Assembly: GCA_002706335.1 (NCBI GenBank)
Contig: PAKZ01000025.1
Location: forward strand, 62,001-126,000
Direction of reading: 5' to 3'
Source of the DNA: Ahrensia sp.
GTDB taxonomy: Bacteria > Pseudomonadota > Alphaproteobacteria > Rhizobiales > Rhizobiaceae
Length of the DNA: 64,000 nt
Shown: piece after piece, positions 1 through 8,540 of the stretch
How the letters are laid out: every line of letters begins with the position of its first letter
Position numbering within the stretch: the first letter of the stretch is position 1
Notes under the pieces: generated by a model
What the model was told of the DNA's origin: nothing
Databases searched by the model: none
The model's input: the letters and a program-made list of their open reading frames with translations, nothing else
Program-made: the position numbers and the translations under genes

Positions 1-46
1 ATGGATGACCCCTGAAACGCAGGTTCATCCATGCGGCTAGTGGAGG

Positions 47-199
47 TTAAATCCCGGAGAAAACGTGAGGATAGAGACCGGCGAGTCCGAAGAGAATGAG
101 ATAGCCGGCGACCACGTAGTTTAGGATGCGCGGAAAGACGAGGATCAGTCCGCCCGCGATCAACGCCATTAGCGGCTGGAGAAAGACAACTTCGGTCAT
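47..199 (-). CDS. DUF3096-type small membrane protein (50 aa)
   Basis: A 50-residue hydrophobic protein made almost entirely of two short membrane-spanning segments (about residues 8-22 and 27-42) joined by a loop with Pro-Arg and Asn-Tyr. It opens MTEVVFLQPLMALIAGG, which resembles the DUF3096 family of very small inner-membrane proteins. Its ATG overlaps the stop of the upstream DUF1269 gene as ATGA, so it is probably translated by coupling. No function is established for the family; the pairing with DUF1269 suggests an envelope or stress role by inference only. Confidence 0.7.
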   Translation of the reverse strand: MTEVVFLQPLMALIAGGLILVFPRILNYVVAGYLILFGLAGLYPHVFSGI

Positions 200-720
200 T
201 CGCTTCTCGACGCCTCCGCTCGGATGTGGGCTTCATGCGCCTTGTCGATTTCCTGCCGCAGATGACTTTCGGCATCCGTATCGAGGTTCGTACGCAGCAC
301 GCGGCCGCCGATTTCACCAAGCCTGTCGATCACCTTGTCCGACGCGTTGGTGCGGACCATCATGAAGAGCGCCGCCTGTCCCGGCTGAAGTATCGTGGAG
401 ACCTCCTTCATGAACTTGTCGTCGATGCCATAGTCGGTCAGCGCACCCGAAAGAGCGCCTGCGCCAGCGCCGACGGCGACGCCGAGCAGGGGGTTGAAGA
501 AAATCATCCCGATCAGCAAGCCCCAGAAGGCGCCACCCGCTGCTCCTGCGGTCCACATATTGACCATCTGATTGAGCTTGACGTTGCCGTCTGCGTCGGC
601 AGTGGCGACGACGGCGTCCGCAACATCGACGAGATATTCGCGCGCCATTTTCATGAGTTCCTTGCGGGCGTCTTCTGCCTGATTGGGCGTGTCATACCCA
701 ACAACGATGAGTTCAGACAT
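196..720 (-). CDS. DUF1269 domain membrane protein (174 aa)
   Basis: A 174-residue protein beginning MSELIVVGYDTPNQAEDA. It has an alpha/beta N-terminal half, a glycine- and alanine-rich double membrane-spanning hairpin at about residues 56-95, and a C-terminal half ending in a charged helix. This layout matches the DUF1269 family (general-stress-protein-like, function unknown). The ATG at 720 is preceded by GGAGATGGAAA; the reading frame stays open upstream but without a better start. It lies about 100 bp downstream of the 62-residue small protein and overlaps the DUF3096 gene by 4 bp, so the three probably form one unit. Confidence 0.75.
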   Translation of the reverse strand: MSELIVVGYDTPNQAEDARKELMKMAREYLVDVADAVVATADADGNVKLNQMVNMWTAGAAGGAFWGLLIGMIFFNPLLGVAVGAGAGALSGALTDYGIDDKFMKEVSTILQPGQAALFMMVRTNASDKVIDRLGEIGGRVLRTNLDTDAESHLRQEIDKAHEAHIRAEASRSE

Positions 721-824
721 TTTCCATCTCCTTGAGTTTGGATTTCGTTTCCGGTCGAGTTCGAGGCGTCGCACGCGGGTGTGTGAGCTTCCGTGTCCGC
801 AGCCTCACGACGCCGGAAAACGGT

Positions 825-1013
825 TCAGTTCATGTAACAAAAGCCCCAGATATGCCGTCCGAGGGCGATAGGGGTTTCTTCGTTGAGATACATCGAATGC
901 GAATTGCCGCCTGCGACCGACTCGCGTGCGAGACTGTTCTCGCTCAGCGTCTGGCAGGCGCTGAGCGCACCGCCGTCTTGCCGCTCCAGCACGTTTCGGT
1001 CGGTCCTCGTCAT
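825..1013 (-). CDS. small conserved-leader protein A (62 aa, unknown)
   Basis: A 62-residue protein of unknown function with no membrane segment and no recognised domain. The start at 1013 is supported by AAGGAG seven bases upstream. Its first 17 codons are related to those of the 80-residue protein at 6874..7116: both follow the pattern M-x-[RK]-T-[DE]-R-x-V-L-x-x-Q, with an Ala-Leu pair a few residues on. The upstream DNA is also 84% identical between the two over 87 bp. Beyond the N terminus the two proteins diverge. It appears to be the first gene of the unit that continues with DUF1269 and DUF3096. Confidence 0.5.
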   Translation of the reverse strand: MTRTDRNVLERQDGGALSACQTLSENSLARESVAGGNSHSMYLNEETPIALGRHIWGFCYMN

Positions 1014-1019
1014 CTTCCG

Positions 1020-1106
1020 TCTCCTTCATCGACGCGTCGTCGACAAAGAGATAAGAGGCTGGTCCGACATGGGTTTTGCCCGAAGCTTACAATCGCGACA
1101 GATTCG
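1020..1106 (-). promoter_or_regulatory. conserved 87-bp leader, copy A
   Basis: This block is identical at 73 of 87 positions to 7122..7208, with no gaps. It includes the ribosome binding site of the small protein and a nearly invariant core of about 35 bp at its far end. It probably carries a promoter or operator shared by two stress/carbon-storage units. The rest of the 317-bp gap (1107-1330) shows no gene. Confidence 0.55.
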
Positions 1107-1330
1107 CGGATGATGCCTTTCAGACTATGTGTCGGGGTCAATCCAGTGATCGGTTAAGTGAAGCTCGCGGATCGGATCCACGTTTCGCCATCCAATATCA
1201 GACAGGCGTTTCAACCTGCCGCAGTTTCATGACAATTTCAGCTGGCTTGTGTCGCTTCGCGTCCGTCCCCGGTCGCCCGTCTTCATCGACATAACGGTGC
1301 GCCCGCTTGATGGAGAGGAGCGGGGCGAAC

Positions 1331-2029
1331 TTACACGATCAGGTTTTCGTCTTTCCAGAGACGGAAGCCGCCGTCGAAGGCGAGTGTGTTGTCGCCGCGC
1401 CGGCATTTCGGTGGAAGCTCGTCGAGCTTTTCGACGTTTCCGCCGCCGATGACGACGGAGTCCGGCTCCAGTGCCGCGCAGAGGCGTTCGACGACATCGA
1501 ACACACGCTTGCGCCACTTCTTGTTGCCCTTCTTTTCGCGATACGCCTCGGCGACATAGTGCTCGTAGCTCTTGCCCTCGCGGTAGGGCAAATGGGCAAT
1601 CTCCATTGGCTGGGCGACGTTCTCGACGATCATCGCGGCGCCAAGCCCGGTGCCGAGACCGAGAAACAGCATGCGTCCGCCCTGATAGGAGCCGACGGCC
1701 TGCATCACCGCGTCGTTGACGATCCGCACCGGGCATCCGAAGGCGGAAGCATAGTCAAGTCCGACCCAGCCCTCGCCGAGATTGGCGGGATCGTGAAGCG
1801 GCCTGTCGTGGACAACCGGGCCCGGATAGCCCATCGCGATCACCTCATAGTCCAGGCCCTTCGCCATGGCCTTGACGGCAGCGACCATGTCGGCGCCGCT
1901 CATCGTATTGCCGCTTTCTGCCTTTCTTTCCTCGCCGCCGGCGCTGGAGCGTATCTTCACATGGCTGCCGCCGATATCGATGGCCAGAACTGCGCGATCC
2001 GCACCTTTGGAATTGTGGTTGCTCATCAT
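1331..2029 (-). CDS. ROK-family sugar kinase, polyphosphate-glucokinase-like
   Basis: A 232-residue ASKHA-fold kinase, probably phosphorylating glucose with ATP or polyphosphate in the cytoplasm. The N-terminal phosphate motif AIDIGGSHVK is at residues 16-25, the catalytic Asp in VNDA is about residue 106, and the second glycine loop GLGTGLG is at 124-130. The ROK zinc motif CxCGxxGC is absent, as in the short polyphosphate-glucokinase-like branch. Two adjacent ATG codons are possible (2029 and 2026); GGAG spacing favours the second. It is the last gene of the glucoamylase-gnd-zwf unit, 13 bp after zwf, which fits making glucose 6-phosphate for that enzyme. Confidence 0.8.
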   Translation of the reverse strand: MMSNHNSKGADRAVLAIDIGGSHVKIRSSAGGEERKAESGNTMSGADMVAAVKAMAKGLDYEVIAMGYPGPVVHDRPLHDPANLGEGWVGLDYASAFGCPVRIVNDAVMQAVGSYQGGRMLFLGLGTGLGAAMIVENVAQPMEIAHLPYREGKSYEHYVAEAYREKKGNKKWRKRVFDVVERLCAALEPDSVVIGGGNVEKLDELPPKCRRGDNTLAFDGGFRLWKDENLIV

Positions 2030-2042
2030 TATCTCCTCGGCT

Positions 2043-3413
2043 TCAGGTAGGGTTGACCCAGCCGCCGCGCGGCGCGAAATCCTTCATGTCAGCAGGTCCC
2101 CAAGTGCCGGGTTTGTATTTCGGTGGCGTGGAGACGTCGTCCAGGATCGGCTCGACGATCTTCCATGCGAGCTCGGCTGCGTCCTGACGAGTGAAGAGCT
2201 GGCGGTCGCCCGCCATGGCGTCGCCGATCAGCCTCTCGTATGGGGCCATGTCTCCATGACCGTCATCGACGGCGGCAAGTTCCACGGCTTCACCTTGCAT
2301 CGAGCTGCCCGGGGCCTTTCGGCGCGCGCCGATGCCGATCGAGATGTCCGGGCCCAACCGGAACCGGACATAGTTGCCGCTCGTTGCCTCGCCGTCATCG
2401 AAGAGCGCCACGGGCGGCTGCTCGAAGCGCACCACGACTTCCGTGGCATGGGTCTGCAAGTTCTTGCCGGCGCGAATGTAGAAGGGCACGCCGTTCCAGC
2501 GCCACGTCCTGATCTCGAAGCGCACGGCCGCGAAGGTTTCGGTCACCGAATTGGGCGCAACCCCCGGCTCGTTCAGATAGCCATCGAACTGGCCGCGGAC
2601 CACATCGTTTCTGCCAAGCGGCGGCATGGCCTTGAGGACCTGCACCTTCTCGTCCACGAGATCGTCGGACGCGCCGGTGGCGGGCGGCTCCATGGCAAGC
2701 AGCAAGAGGACGTTGACGAGGTGGTTCTGGATCACGTCGCGAATGCAGCCAACTTCGTCATAAAACCTGCCGCGCCCCTTGATGCCGAAATCCTCGGCCA
2801 TTGTGATCTGGACGCTCTCGACATGGTCGCGATTCCAGATCGGCTCTAGGAAGCTGTTGGCGAAGCGGAAATAGAGGAGGTTCTGGATCGCCTCCTTGCC
2901 CAGAAAGTGGTCGATACGGAAGATGGCGTCCTCTTCGAACACCGCATGCAGAACCTTGTTGAGTGCCTTCGCGGATTCGAGATCGCGGCCGAACGGCTTT
3001 TCCACCATCAGGCGTGCGCCGTCGGCAATGCCGGCCTTGTCCAGCCCGTCGGCGACAGTCTCGAACAGCGAGGGCGGGATTGCGAGATAGTAGAGCGGGT
3101 GCTTGTGTTCACCCAGCGCCTCACGCAGCTTTTCGAAGGTCGTATTGCTACGATAGTCGCCGGAGACATAGAAGAGTTGCGAAGCCAGCTTCTTGAAAAC
3201 GGCCTCGTCCATCTTGTCGACATGGCTCTGAACGGCATCGCGGGCGCGGTCGATCAACCGATCGCGCGACCAGTCATCGAAGGCGACGCCGATGATGCGT
3301 GTGGTCATCGTCCCTTTCTTCACCATCGCATAGAGCGACGGAAATATCATCTTGTGCGCGAGGTCGCCGGTGGCGCCGAACACCACAAGCACGTCGGATT
3401 TCTGTACGGCCAT
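2043..3413 (-). CDS. zwf: glucose-6-phosphate 1-dehydrogenase
   Basis: A 456-residue enzyme that oxidises glucose 6-phosphate to 6-phosphogluconolactone, entering the oxidative pentose phosphate or Entner-Doudoroff route. The Rossmann dinucleotide motif [10 protein letters not shown] is at residues 12-21, EKPFGRDL at 138-145, and the substrate/catalytic signature RIDHFLGKE at 166-174. It is somewhat shorter than the usual ~490 residues. It sits 17 bp downstream of gnd and 13 bp upstream of the ROK kinase, so it is co-transcribed with both. No lactonase gene is present in the unit. Confidence 0.93.
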   Translation of the reverse strand: MAVQKSDVLVVFGATGDLAHKMIFPSLYAMVKKGTMTTRIIGVAFDDWSRDRLIDRARDAVQSHVDKMDEAVFKKLASQLFYVSGDYRSNTTFEKLREALGEHKHPLYYLAIPPSLFETVADGLDKAGIADGARLMVEKPFGRDLESAKALNKVLHAVFEEDAIFRIDHFLGKEAIQNLLYFRFANSFLEPIWNRDHVESVQITMAEDFGIKGRGRFYDEVGCIRDVIQNHLVNVLLLLAMEPPATGASDDLVDEKVQVLKAMPPLGRNDVVRGQFDGYLNEPGVAPNSVTETFAAVRFEIRTWRWNGVPFYIRAGKNLQTHATEVVVRFEQPPVALFDDGEATSGNYVRFRLGPDISIGIGARRKAPGSSMQGEAVELAAVDDGHGDMAPYERLIGDAMAGDRQLFTRQDAAELAWKIVEPILDDVSTPPKYKPGTWGPADMKDFAPRGGWVNPT

Positions 3414-3430
3414 GATGCTCGTCCTCAGCC

Positions 3431-4435
3431 TTACTTCGTCTTTTCCTGATGGCCGCCGAAGGCGTGGCGCATGGCGGAAAGCACCTTGCCGGAAAACTCC
3501 GCTTCCCCGCGCGACGAGAAGCGTTCGAACAGCGCGGAAGAGAGAACTGGGGCGGGAACGCCCGTCTCGACGGCCGCCTGAAGCGTCCAGCGTCCCTCGC
3601 CGGAATCAGAGACCCGGCCATCGTAGCCATCCAGATCCGGGTCACCCCTCAGGGCCTCCGCCGTCAGGTCCAGGAGCCAGGATCCGATGACGGATCCATG
3701 TCGCCAGACCTCGGTGACGGCAGGGAGATCGATGTCGAATTGATAATATTGCGGGGTCGCGAGCGGCGCGGTTTCGGCATCTACCTCACGTTCGCGCATG
3801 CCGGCATCGGCGGACTTGAGGATGTTGAGGCCTTCGGCATAGGCGGCCATGACGCCATATTCGATGCCGTTGTGCACCATCTTGACGAAGTGGCCGGCGC
3901 CCGCAGGCCCGCAACGAAGATAGCCTTTGGGTGCTGTGCCTGTAACCGGATCATTGGCGATGTTCTGGCCGGCGCCCGGCGCCAGCGAGGCAAAGATCGG
4001 GTCGAGCCGCGTCACGGCGTCCTCTGCACCGCCAATCATCAGCGAATAGCCGCGTTCGAGCCCCCACACGCCGCCTGAGGTGCCCGCGTCGATGTAGTCG
4101 ATACCGTTTTTGGCGAATTCGCCCGCTAAATCGATGGCGTCGCGATAATAGGAATTGCCGCCGTCGATGATGGCGTCACCCCTTTCGAGCTTCGCGGCAA
4201 AGTCACGCGCTATCTTCGGAGTGATGGCGGCTGGCAGCATCAACCAAATGGCGCGCGGCTTGGCGAGCTTGGAAACGAGATCGTCGGGGGAGGTTGCGCC
4301 GGTCGCCCCCTCCTTCACAAGCGCTGTGACATTCTCTTGATTGACGTCGAATACGACGCAGTCATGGCCGTCTTTCAAAAGACGGCGCACCATGTTCCCG
4401 CCCATGCGGCCGAGCCCGACCATTCCAATCTGCAT
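3431..4435 (-). CDS. gnd: 6-phosphogluconate dehydrogenase, decarboxylating, short form
   Basis: A 334-residue enzyme of the short 6-phosphogluconate dehydrogenase class, converting 6-phosphogluconate to ribulose 5-phosphate and CO2. The nucleotide-binding GLGRMGGN is at residues 7-14, [10 protein letters not shown] at 116-125, and the catalytic lysine lies in [10 protein letters not shown] (K185). At 334 residues it lacks the long C-terminal repeat of the ~470-residue NADP enzymes; the short forms are often NAD-dependent, but cofactor preference cannot be read here. It lies between the GH15 gene (39 bp upstream) and zwf. Confidence 0.9.
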   Translation of the reverse strand: MQIGMVGLGRMGGNMVRRLLKDGHDCVVFDVNQENVTALVKEGATGATSPDDLVSKLAKPRAIWLMLPAAITPKIARDFAAKLERGDAIIDGGNSYYRDAIDLAGEFAKNGIDYIDAGTSGGVWGLERGYSLMIGGAEDAVTRLDPIFASLAPGAGQNIANDPVTGTAPKGYLRCGPAGAGHFVKMVHNGIEYGVMAAYAEGLNILKSADAGMREREVDAETAPLATPQYYQFDIDLPAVTEVWRHGSVIGSWLLDLTAEALRGDPDLDGYDGRVSDSGEGRWTLQAAVETGVPAPVLSSALFERFSSRGEAEFSGKVLSAMRHAFGGHQEKTK

Positions 4436-4474
4436 GTTCCATACTCCATTTCACAAGTGTCGAAGCCGATCGCT

Positions 4475-6877
4475 TCATTCGCCGATGCGAACGCCAAAAT
4501 TCTGATTTTCCCATTGGCCAGTCTCCTGCCAGAGGAATGTGAAGACGACCGTGCCGCCCTCGGCCGCATCTTGTGTGGGCAGATCGACGAAATGGCTTTC
4601 GAAACCGGTTTCAACGGTCGGGGTATCGTTGACGGTTGTCCACTCGTCGAAGCTCCAGTGCACTATCGCGCTGGACGGCAGTTCGAGCCGCAGCGTCTTG
4701 CCGGAGGGGATGACCGACAGGCGGTTGTTGAAGCGCCAGATACGCAGGTTGGAGGGCGTCTTGGCTCTGATGTAACGTTCCACCCCCTGCGGCGGCCTGT
4801 CGAACACCGCGCCATCGGCAAGCGAGCGCAGGAGCTTGATATGCTCGGAATGCGCCCAGACGAGGGGCATGGCGCTGCCGGAGGGGCGTCCATGGAATAG
4901 CTCGTGTTCCGGAAGGTCGGGCCCGTCCCAGATCTGTTCCGGGATCAGCCCGCCATCGCCTGCGGAGCGCTCCAGCGTCGTGAGCAGGCTTTCCGCCACG
5001 GTGCGGCGGCCGACCGCCAGTTCATAATGCGCCCGCTCGCCCGCAAGGAGTGGCCATGGCCTGCCGATACCGACGCCGTCGAATGGCGAACCGTCCTCAT
5101 GTTCGCCATAACCATCGTCATTATAGCGATACCAGAGCGGCCCCTGCGGCAGCTCCACGCGCAGCGAATGGTCGATGGCCTTGATCGTATCGAGAATATG
5201 CGGATCGTCCGGAGCCCGCAGGCCGAAGCGCACCAGCGCCAGCGCGTCGGGGCTGATCACGGTGTTCGTCGGCAGTATAGCACGGTCGGGCGGCTGGTTC
5301 CGGATCGTGGTATCGCCGGTCGGTCCGGCACTATCCGTCGCGCCGGGTGAAGCGATGCGCACGTAATATCCCGAAATGCCAAGCGAGGCGCACAGAGACG
5401 TATCACCCGAAAAGGTCCATTTCTCGATCTGCTCGTTCCAGCAATCCGCCGTTTCGCGCAGATGGCGAGCGGCACTTGCATCGCCGTCCAAGTCCAGCAG
5501 ATCGCCGGCGGCCAGCAGGGCAGCTATCTCGACCGCCAGCGTGAACGGACTGTAGCCGGGGTCTTCCTCCCAGCGGTCCTCCCCGGTGGCCGGGCCGTTG
5601 GCCAGAATATAACCGGCGGCGCCGCGGATCATGAGCACGAACTTCTTCAGTGCGCGCCTGTCGAGATGTCCGCGCCGTTGCAGCATGTCCGCGAGAAGGA
5701 TCGGGAAGGCGCATTCATCCATCTGCACGCCGTGCCAGTAGGGCTTGCCATCGAGCCAGAGATTTTGCGGCCAGCGGCCCGAAGGCTCCTGCACGTCGCG
5801 CAGATAGGTCAGGATCGCCAGCGCCTCGCCGGCATCGCCTGCTGCCAGGAATCCGCCTGCCGTCTCGACCAGATCGCGCGGCCAGACAAGATGATAGCCG
5901 CCGAGATCGTCATCGCCCTTTGAAAAGCCCCAGGGAATCGAGAGGCTTGCGACGACGGCGCCATGTCGATCGGCGGCACGGTGCGAGGCAAGCACGGCAG
6001 TCGACACGCGATAAGCATTGATGCCGTCATGGGTGTCGCGGTCGAGTGGTTGGAGAGTGTCCTGCCAACCGCGCCAGTTGGAAACGTAGTGCTCATGGGC
6101 GCGGCCGAAGCCGTCTTTCAGACTGCGCGTAGCGCAAGCCGCTGCTTCATGCTCCGTCTGGCCGAAACCGAGCGCAAGCGTGACTGTTCGGTGCTTTGCG
6201 GTAAAACCGATCTCACCGGCAAGTGCCACATTGCCATCGTCAGCGCGGGAGTATTGCTCGATGAGGCGACCGCTTTTCTGCAACTGTTGCCAGCCGTCGG
6301 AAAAACCGACAAAGCCGGCACTCACCGCTTGCCAGGGTGTATCGCTGACGAGCGCTAAATAGCGAGAACGGCCGCTGGCAAACAGCACCTGCCGCCCTTC
6401 CAACTCGCCGATCCATGCGGAGTTGAGCTTGCCGGCATTGACCAGATGCGGCGCGAGCAGGGCCGTTACGCGATAGTCGCCTACGGTCCCCTTGATTGGG
6501 GTGAAAGTCACTTGTTGAAGGACGCTGGCGCGAGTCGGGTCTGTGACGATCTGTTTCTCGATCCGATAGGCCTCGTCCCTGGCCGTGTTGACGATAGAAA
6601 ACGCCGGGATGCCGCCGTCGAAGGGTTGCGTGTTCGAGACGCAGTCACGCTTTTCCTCGGAGAAATAGCCGTTCGCGCCGGTGACGATGAACCCGAAATC
6701 GCGGGTGCAGGCGCTATCGACGCGCGGATAGTATATCTCGTTCAAAATCCCGTGGCTCAGCGTGAACCAGACCGGCGAGGTCTGAGAAAGTGCGGTGCCG
6801 AGGCCGTTCTTGGCGCTGGATGTCCATCGTCCGTCAATCCCAGGCGCACCCGGCGCACAGTCCATCATCCGGCTCAT
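4475..6877 (-). CDS. GH15 glucoamylase-like glycoside hydrolase
   Basis: An 800-residue protein that probably releases glucose from alpha-glucans. The N-terminal ~270 residues form the beta-sandwich domain typical of prokaryotic glucoamylases, and the (alpha/alpha)6 catalytic domain follows. It carries VWPRDLVET at residues 331-339 and the catalytic-acid region RWEEDPGYSP at 435-444; a second acidic motif, PEQIWDGPD, lies near residue 640. There is no signal peptide, so the likely substrate is intracellular glycogen or maltodextrin. About 110 C-terminal residues look like an added beta-rich domain. Its ATG overlaps the stop of the 80-residue small protein (ATGA). Confidence 0.88.
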   Translation of the reverse strand: MSRMMDCAPGAPGIDGRWTSSAKNGLGTALSQTSPVWFTLSHGILNEIYYPRVDSACTRDFGFIVTGANGYFSEEKRDCVSNTQPFDGGIPAFSIVNTARDEAYRIEKQIVTDPTRASVLQQVTFTPIKGTVGDYRVTALLAPHLVNAGKLNSAWIGELEGRQVLFASGRSRYLALVSDTPWQAVSAGFVGFSDGWQQLQKSGRLIEQYSRADDGNVALAGEIGFTAKHRTVTLALGFGQTEHEAAACATRSLKDGFGRAHEHYVSNWRGWQDTLQPLDRDTHDGINAYRVSTAVLASHRAADRHGAVVASLSIPWGFSKGDDDLGGYHLVWPRDLVETAGGFLAAGDAGEALAILTYLRDVQEPSGRWPQNLWLDGKPYWHGVQMDECAFPILLADMLQRRGHLDRRALKKFVLMIRGAAGYILANGPATGEDRWEEDPGYSPFTLAVEIAALLAAGDLLDLDGDASAARHLRETADCWNEQIEKWTFSGDTSLCASLGISGYYVRIASPGATDSAGPTGDTTIRNQPPDRAILPTNTVISPDALALVRFGLRAPDDPHILDTIKAIDHSLRVELPQGPLWYRYNDDGYGEHEDGSPFDGVGIGRPWPLLAGERAHYELAVGRRTVAESLLTTLERSAGDGGLIPEQIWDGPDLPEHELFHGRPSGSAMPLVWAHSEHIKLLRSLADGAVFDRPPQGVERYIRAKTPSNLRIWRFNNRLSVIPSGKTLRLELPSSAIVHWSFDEWTTVNDTPTVETGFESHFVDLPTQDAAEGGTVVFTFLWQETGQWENQNFGVRIGE

Positions 6878-7116
6878 CCCAGTATCCTTGCTATATCGTT
6901 ATTCTCTGAAACTGTTTCCGGTGGCAGGGCGTCGTTGGCCGTAATGTGCCGGTGGCCGAGGCTCATCTTCTCACTATCGAGAAAGGTAAAGTTGCCTGCT
7001 CGCCGAGAGTGATCTGCAGAGGCGCCGCATCGCAGAAACCCAGTGCCAGGTCTCTGGGGATCATCGAGCGCGCTCCGGCCTTGCAGCATCAGCACAGTTC
7101 GCTCTGTCTTCGGCAT
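6874..7116 (-). CDS. small conserved-leader protein B (80 aa, unknown)
   Basis: An 80-residue soluble protein, first gene of the glucoamylase-gnd-zwf-ROK unit and translationally coupled to the glucoamylase through ATGA. The start at 7116 has AAGGAG six bases upstream. The N terminus MPKTERTVLMLQGRSAL parallels that of the 62-residue protein at 825..1013, and the two share an 87-bp upstream block; the remainder does not align. No domain is recognised. It could be a small regulator or a translation-coupling leader for the sugar genes; this is inference. Confidence 0.5.
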   Translation of the reverse strand: MPKTERTVLMLQGRSALDDPQRPGTGFLRCGASADHSRRAGNFTFLDSEKMSLGHRHITANDALPPETVSENNDIARILG

Positions 7117-7121
7117 CTCGC

Positions 7122-7208
7122 TCTCCTTCACCGACGCATCGTCGATAACGAGATAGGTGATCAGCCCGTCATGGGTTTTGCCCGAACCTTACAATCGCGA
7201 CAGGTTCG
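7122..7208 (-). promoter_or_regulatory. conserved 87-bp leader, copy B
   Basis: Second copy of the block at 1020..1106 (73 of 87 identical, ungapped), placed identically relative to the start of a small protein. The distal core from about 7171 to 7204 is almost unchanged between copies. It likely carries the promoter or operator of the glucan/pentose-phosphate unit. Confidence 0.55.
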
Positions 7209-7523
7209 AAATGGCGCCGTCCTGGCCAGGTGTGTGATGTTAAAGAGACGTCGGAAATGGCGCCCGCCGATCGCGTCCGTACGGGCCGTAGCAGAAATGG
7301 GTGGCCGATGTTTCCTGCATCAGGACAGCCGAGGGCCGGCTCTATATCGCAACCCGGCTTAAGGCGTTTTGACGGGATACTTGGACCGGCACCCAGCGAA
7401 ACCCGTATACTCAGTGACTTTGCATATGACAGCTTTGCGCCCCGACCCCGACTTTCCATAGCCGACCTCCAGATGTCCGTTTCTTGCCCGAAGCGAACAT
7501 CAGAAGAGCGTTGAAATGAGATG
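7209..7523. other. intergenic stretch without a supported gene
   Basis: About 315 bp between the leader of the glucan operon and the end of the LysR gene. Open frames exist on both strands but none has a ribosome binding site or resembles a known family. Confidence 0.5.
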
Positions 7524-8438
7524 CTATCTGTCCGCCGGCTCATGCGCAAAGGCGATGAAACGTTCGCGTAGCAGGCGGATCGCCGGAAGATCGTGATTGG
7601 TACCCGAAGTCCAAATAGCGACATTGCGGCTGGGCAGTTCCACGCCCACCCTGACTTCGGTGAATTTCCTGGAACCTGGCAAGAGGTTGACCAGCCGCCG
7701 CGGCAGTACGCACATCACATCCGAGGAATTGAGCAGGTGCAGCGCTATCGTCGCGTCGCCGCTAAAGTTCATGAAGACGCCATCGTTCTTCAATCCCAGC
7801 AGTTGAAGTACCTCCCTGGTCGATCCGCGCAAACCCGAAACGGCGCCCATTGCGATCCACCTCTGGCCGGCGAGTTCCTCATTGGGCACGATACCGGAAC
7901 GGCCTGCCAGCGGATTCTTCGCGCCGGCATAGACCGCTATCCGGTCCTCGAGCACGACCTCCTGGGTCAACCGGGCCTGACCGCGGTTGATCCGCGATGG
8001 CGCGAATACGACATCCAGTTCGCCCTGGTCCAGGCGATTGATCAGTCGTGCGACCGACCCGACCTCGATCCGAAGCGCGCTCTTCCAGTCACTCGCCAGA
8101 GCCTGCTCCAGGAACCGTCCCATCAGAGCAACGGCAAGCACCGGCCCTACACCAATTCGCAACTCCTTGGTCAGGCCAAGTCGCCACTGGTCGATCGCGT
8201 CGTCGGCACGCAAAGCGCTGCCGGCGATCGCGCGGCCCTCCTGCGCCAGGGCTTCGCCAATCCGCGTTGGCGTGACGCCGTACCGATCCCGCCGCAGGAG
8301 CGAAGAGCCGACCTGGTCTTCGAGGATTCGAACCATTCGGCTCAAGGTCGGTTGAGTCACATTCAGCCGACGCGCCGCATGATTCATGGAACCAAGGTCG
8401 ACAATCATGGCGAACTGGTAGAGGTGTCGAGGGTCCAT
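7524..8438 (-). CDS. LysR-family transcriptional regulator
   Basis: A 304-residue regulator with an N-terminal winged helix-turn-helix (about residues 3-62, containing NHAARRLNVTQPTLSR) and a C-terminal substrate-binding-like effector domain. The ATG at 8438 is chosen because MDPRHLYQFAMIVDLG is the usual LysR opening; the frame extends to an upstream TTG, but that would add an untypical 16-residue tail. It is divergent from the TAXI TRAP transporter and sulfatase, which it probably controls in response to their substrate. Confidence 0.88.
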   Translation of the reverse strand: MDPRHLYQFAMIVDLGSMNHAARRLNVTQPTLSRMVRILEDQVGSSLLRRDRYGVTPTRIGEALAQEGRAIAGSALRADDAIDQWRLGLTKELRIGVGPVLAVALMGRFLEQALASDWKSALRIEVGSVARLINRLDQGELDVVFAPSRINRGQARLTQEVVLEDRIAVYAGAKNPLAGRSGIVPNEELAGQRWIAMGAVSGLRGSTREVLQLLGLKNDGVFMNFSGDATIALHLLNSSDVMCVLPRRLVNLLPGSRKFTEVRVGVELPSRNVAIWTSGTNHDLPAIRLLRERFIAFAHEPADR

Positions 8439-8540
8439 CAGGTATGCATTCTCGTATAGAAGAGCGGAAATGAGAATTTTACTCAAGACCTGAGAAAAGG
8501 CAAAGTCAGGGTAGCATCAGGTCATCCAGGGAGGAGAACG
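8439..8540. promoter_or_regulatory. divergent LysR/TRAP promoter region
   Basis: This 102-bp gap separates the LysR gene from the transporter it probably regulates. It holds an inverted repeat ATTCTC (8448-8453) with GAGAAT (8472-8477), and a shorter CTCA/TGAG pair at 8482-8494. GGGAGGAG lies just ahead of the transporter ATG. Either repeat could be a LysR binding site. Confidence 0.45.

Noticed and set aside
226-735. Long open frame antisense to the DUF1269 gene
   Set aside because: The minus-strand DUF1269 reading has a ribosome binding site, a membrane hairpin and family similarity; the antisense frame has none.
7171-7208. General-stress EcfG-type promoter (GGAAC-N16/17-CGTT) in the conserved leader
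   Set aside because: Only a partial GAAC/GGTT match exists in copy B and it is lost in copy A, so the shared core does not support it.
7169-7624. Open frames on both strands between the glucan operon leader and the LysR gene
   Set aside because: No ribosome binding site, family similarity or consistent start; one overlaps the LysR coding region.
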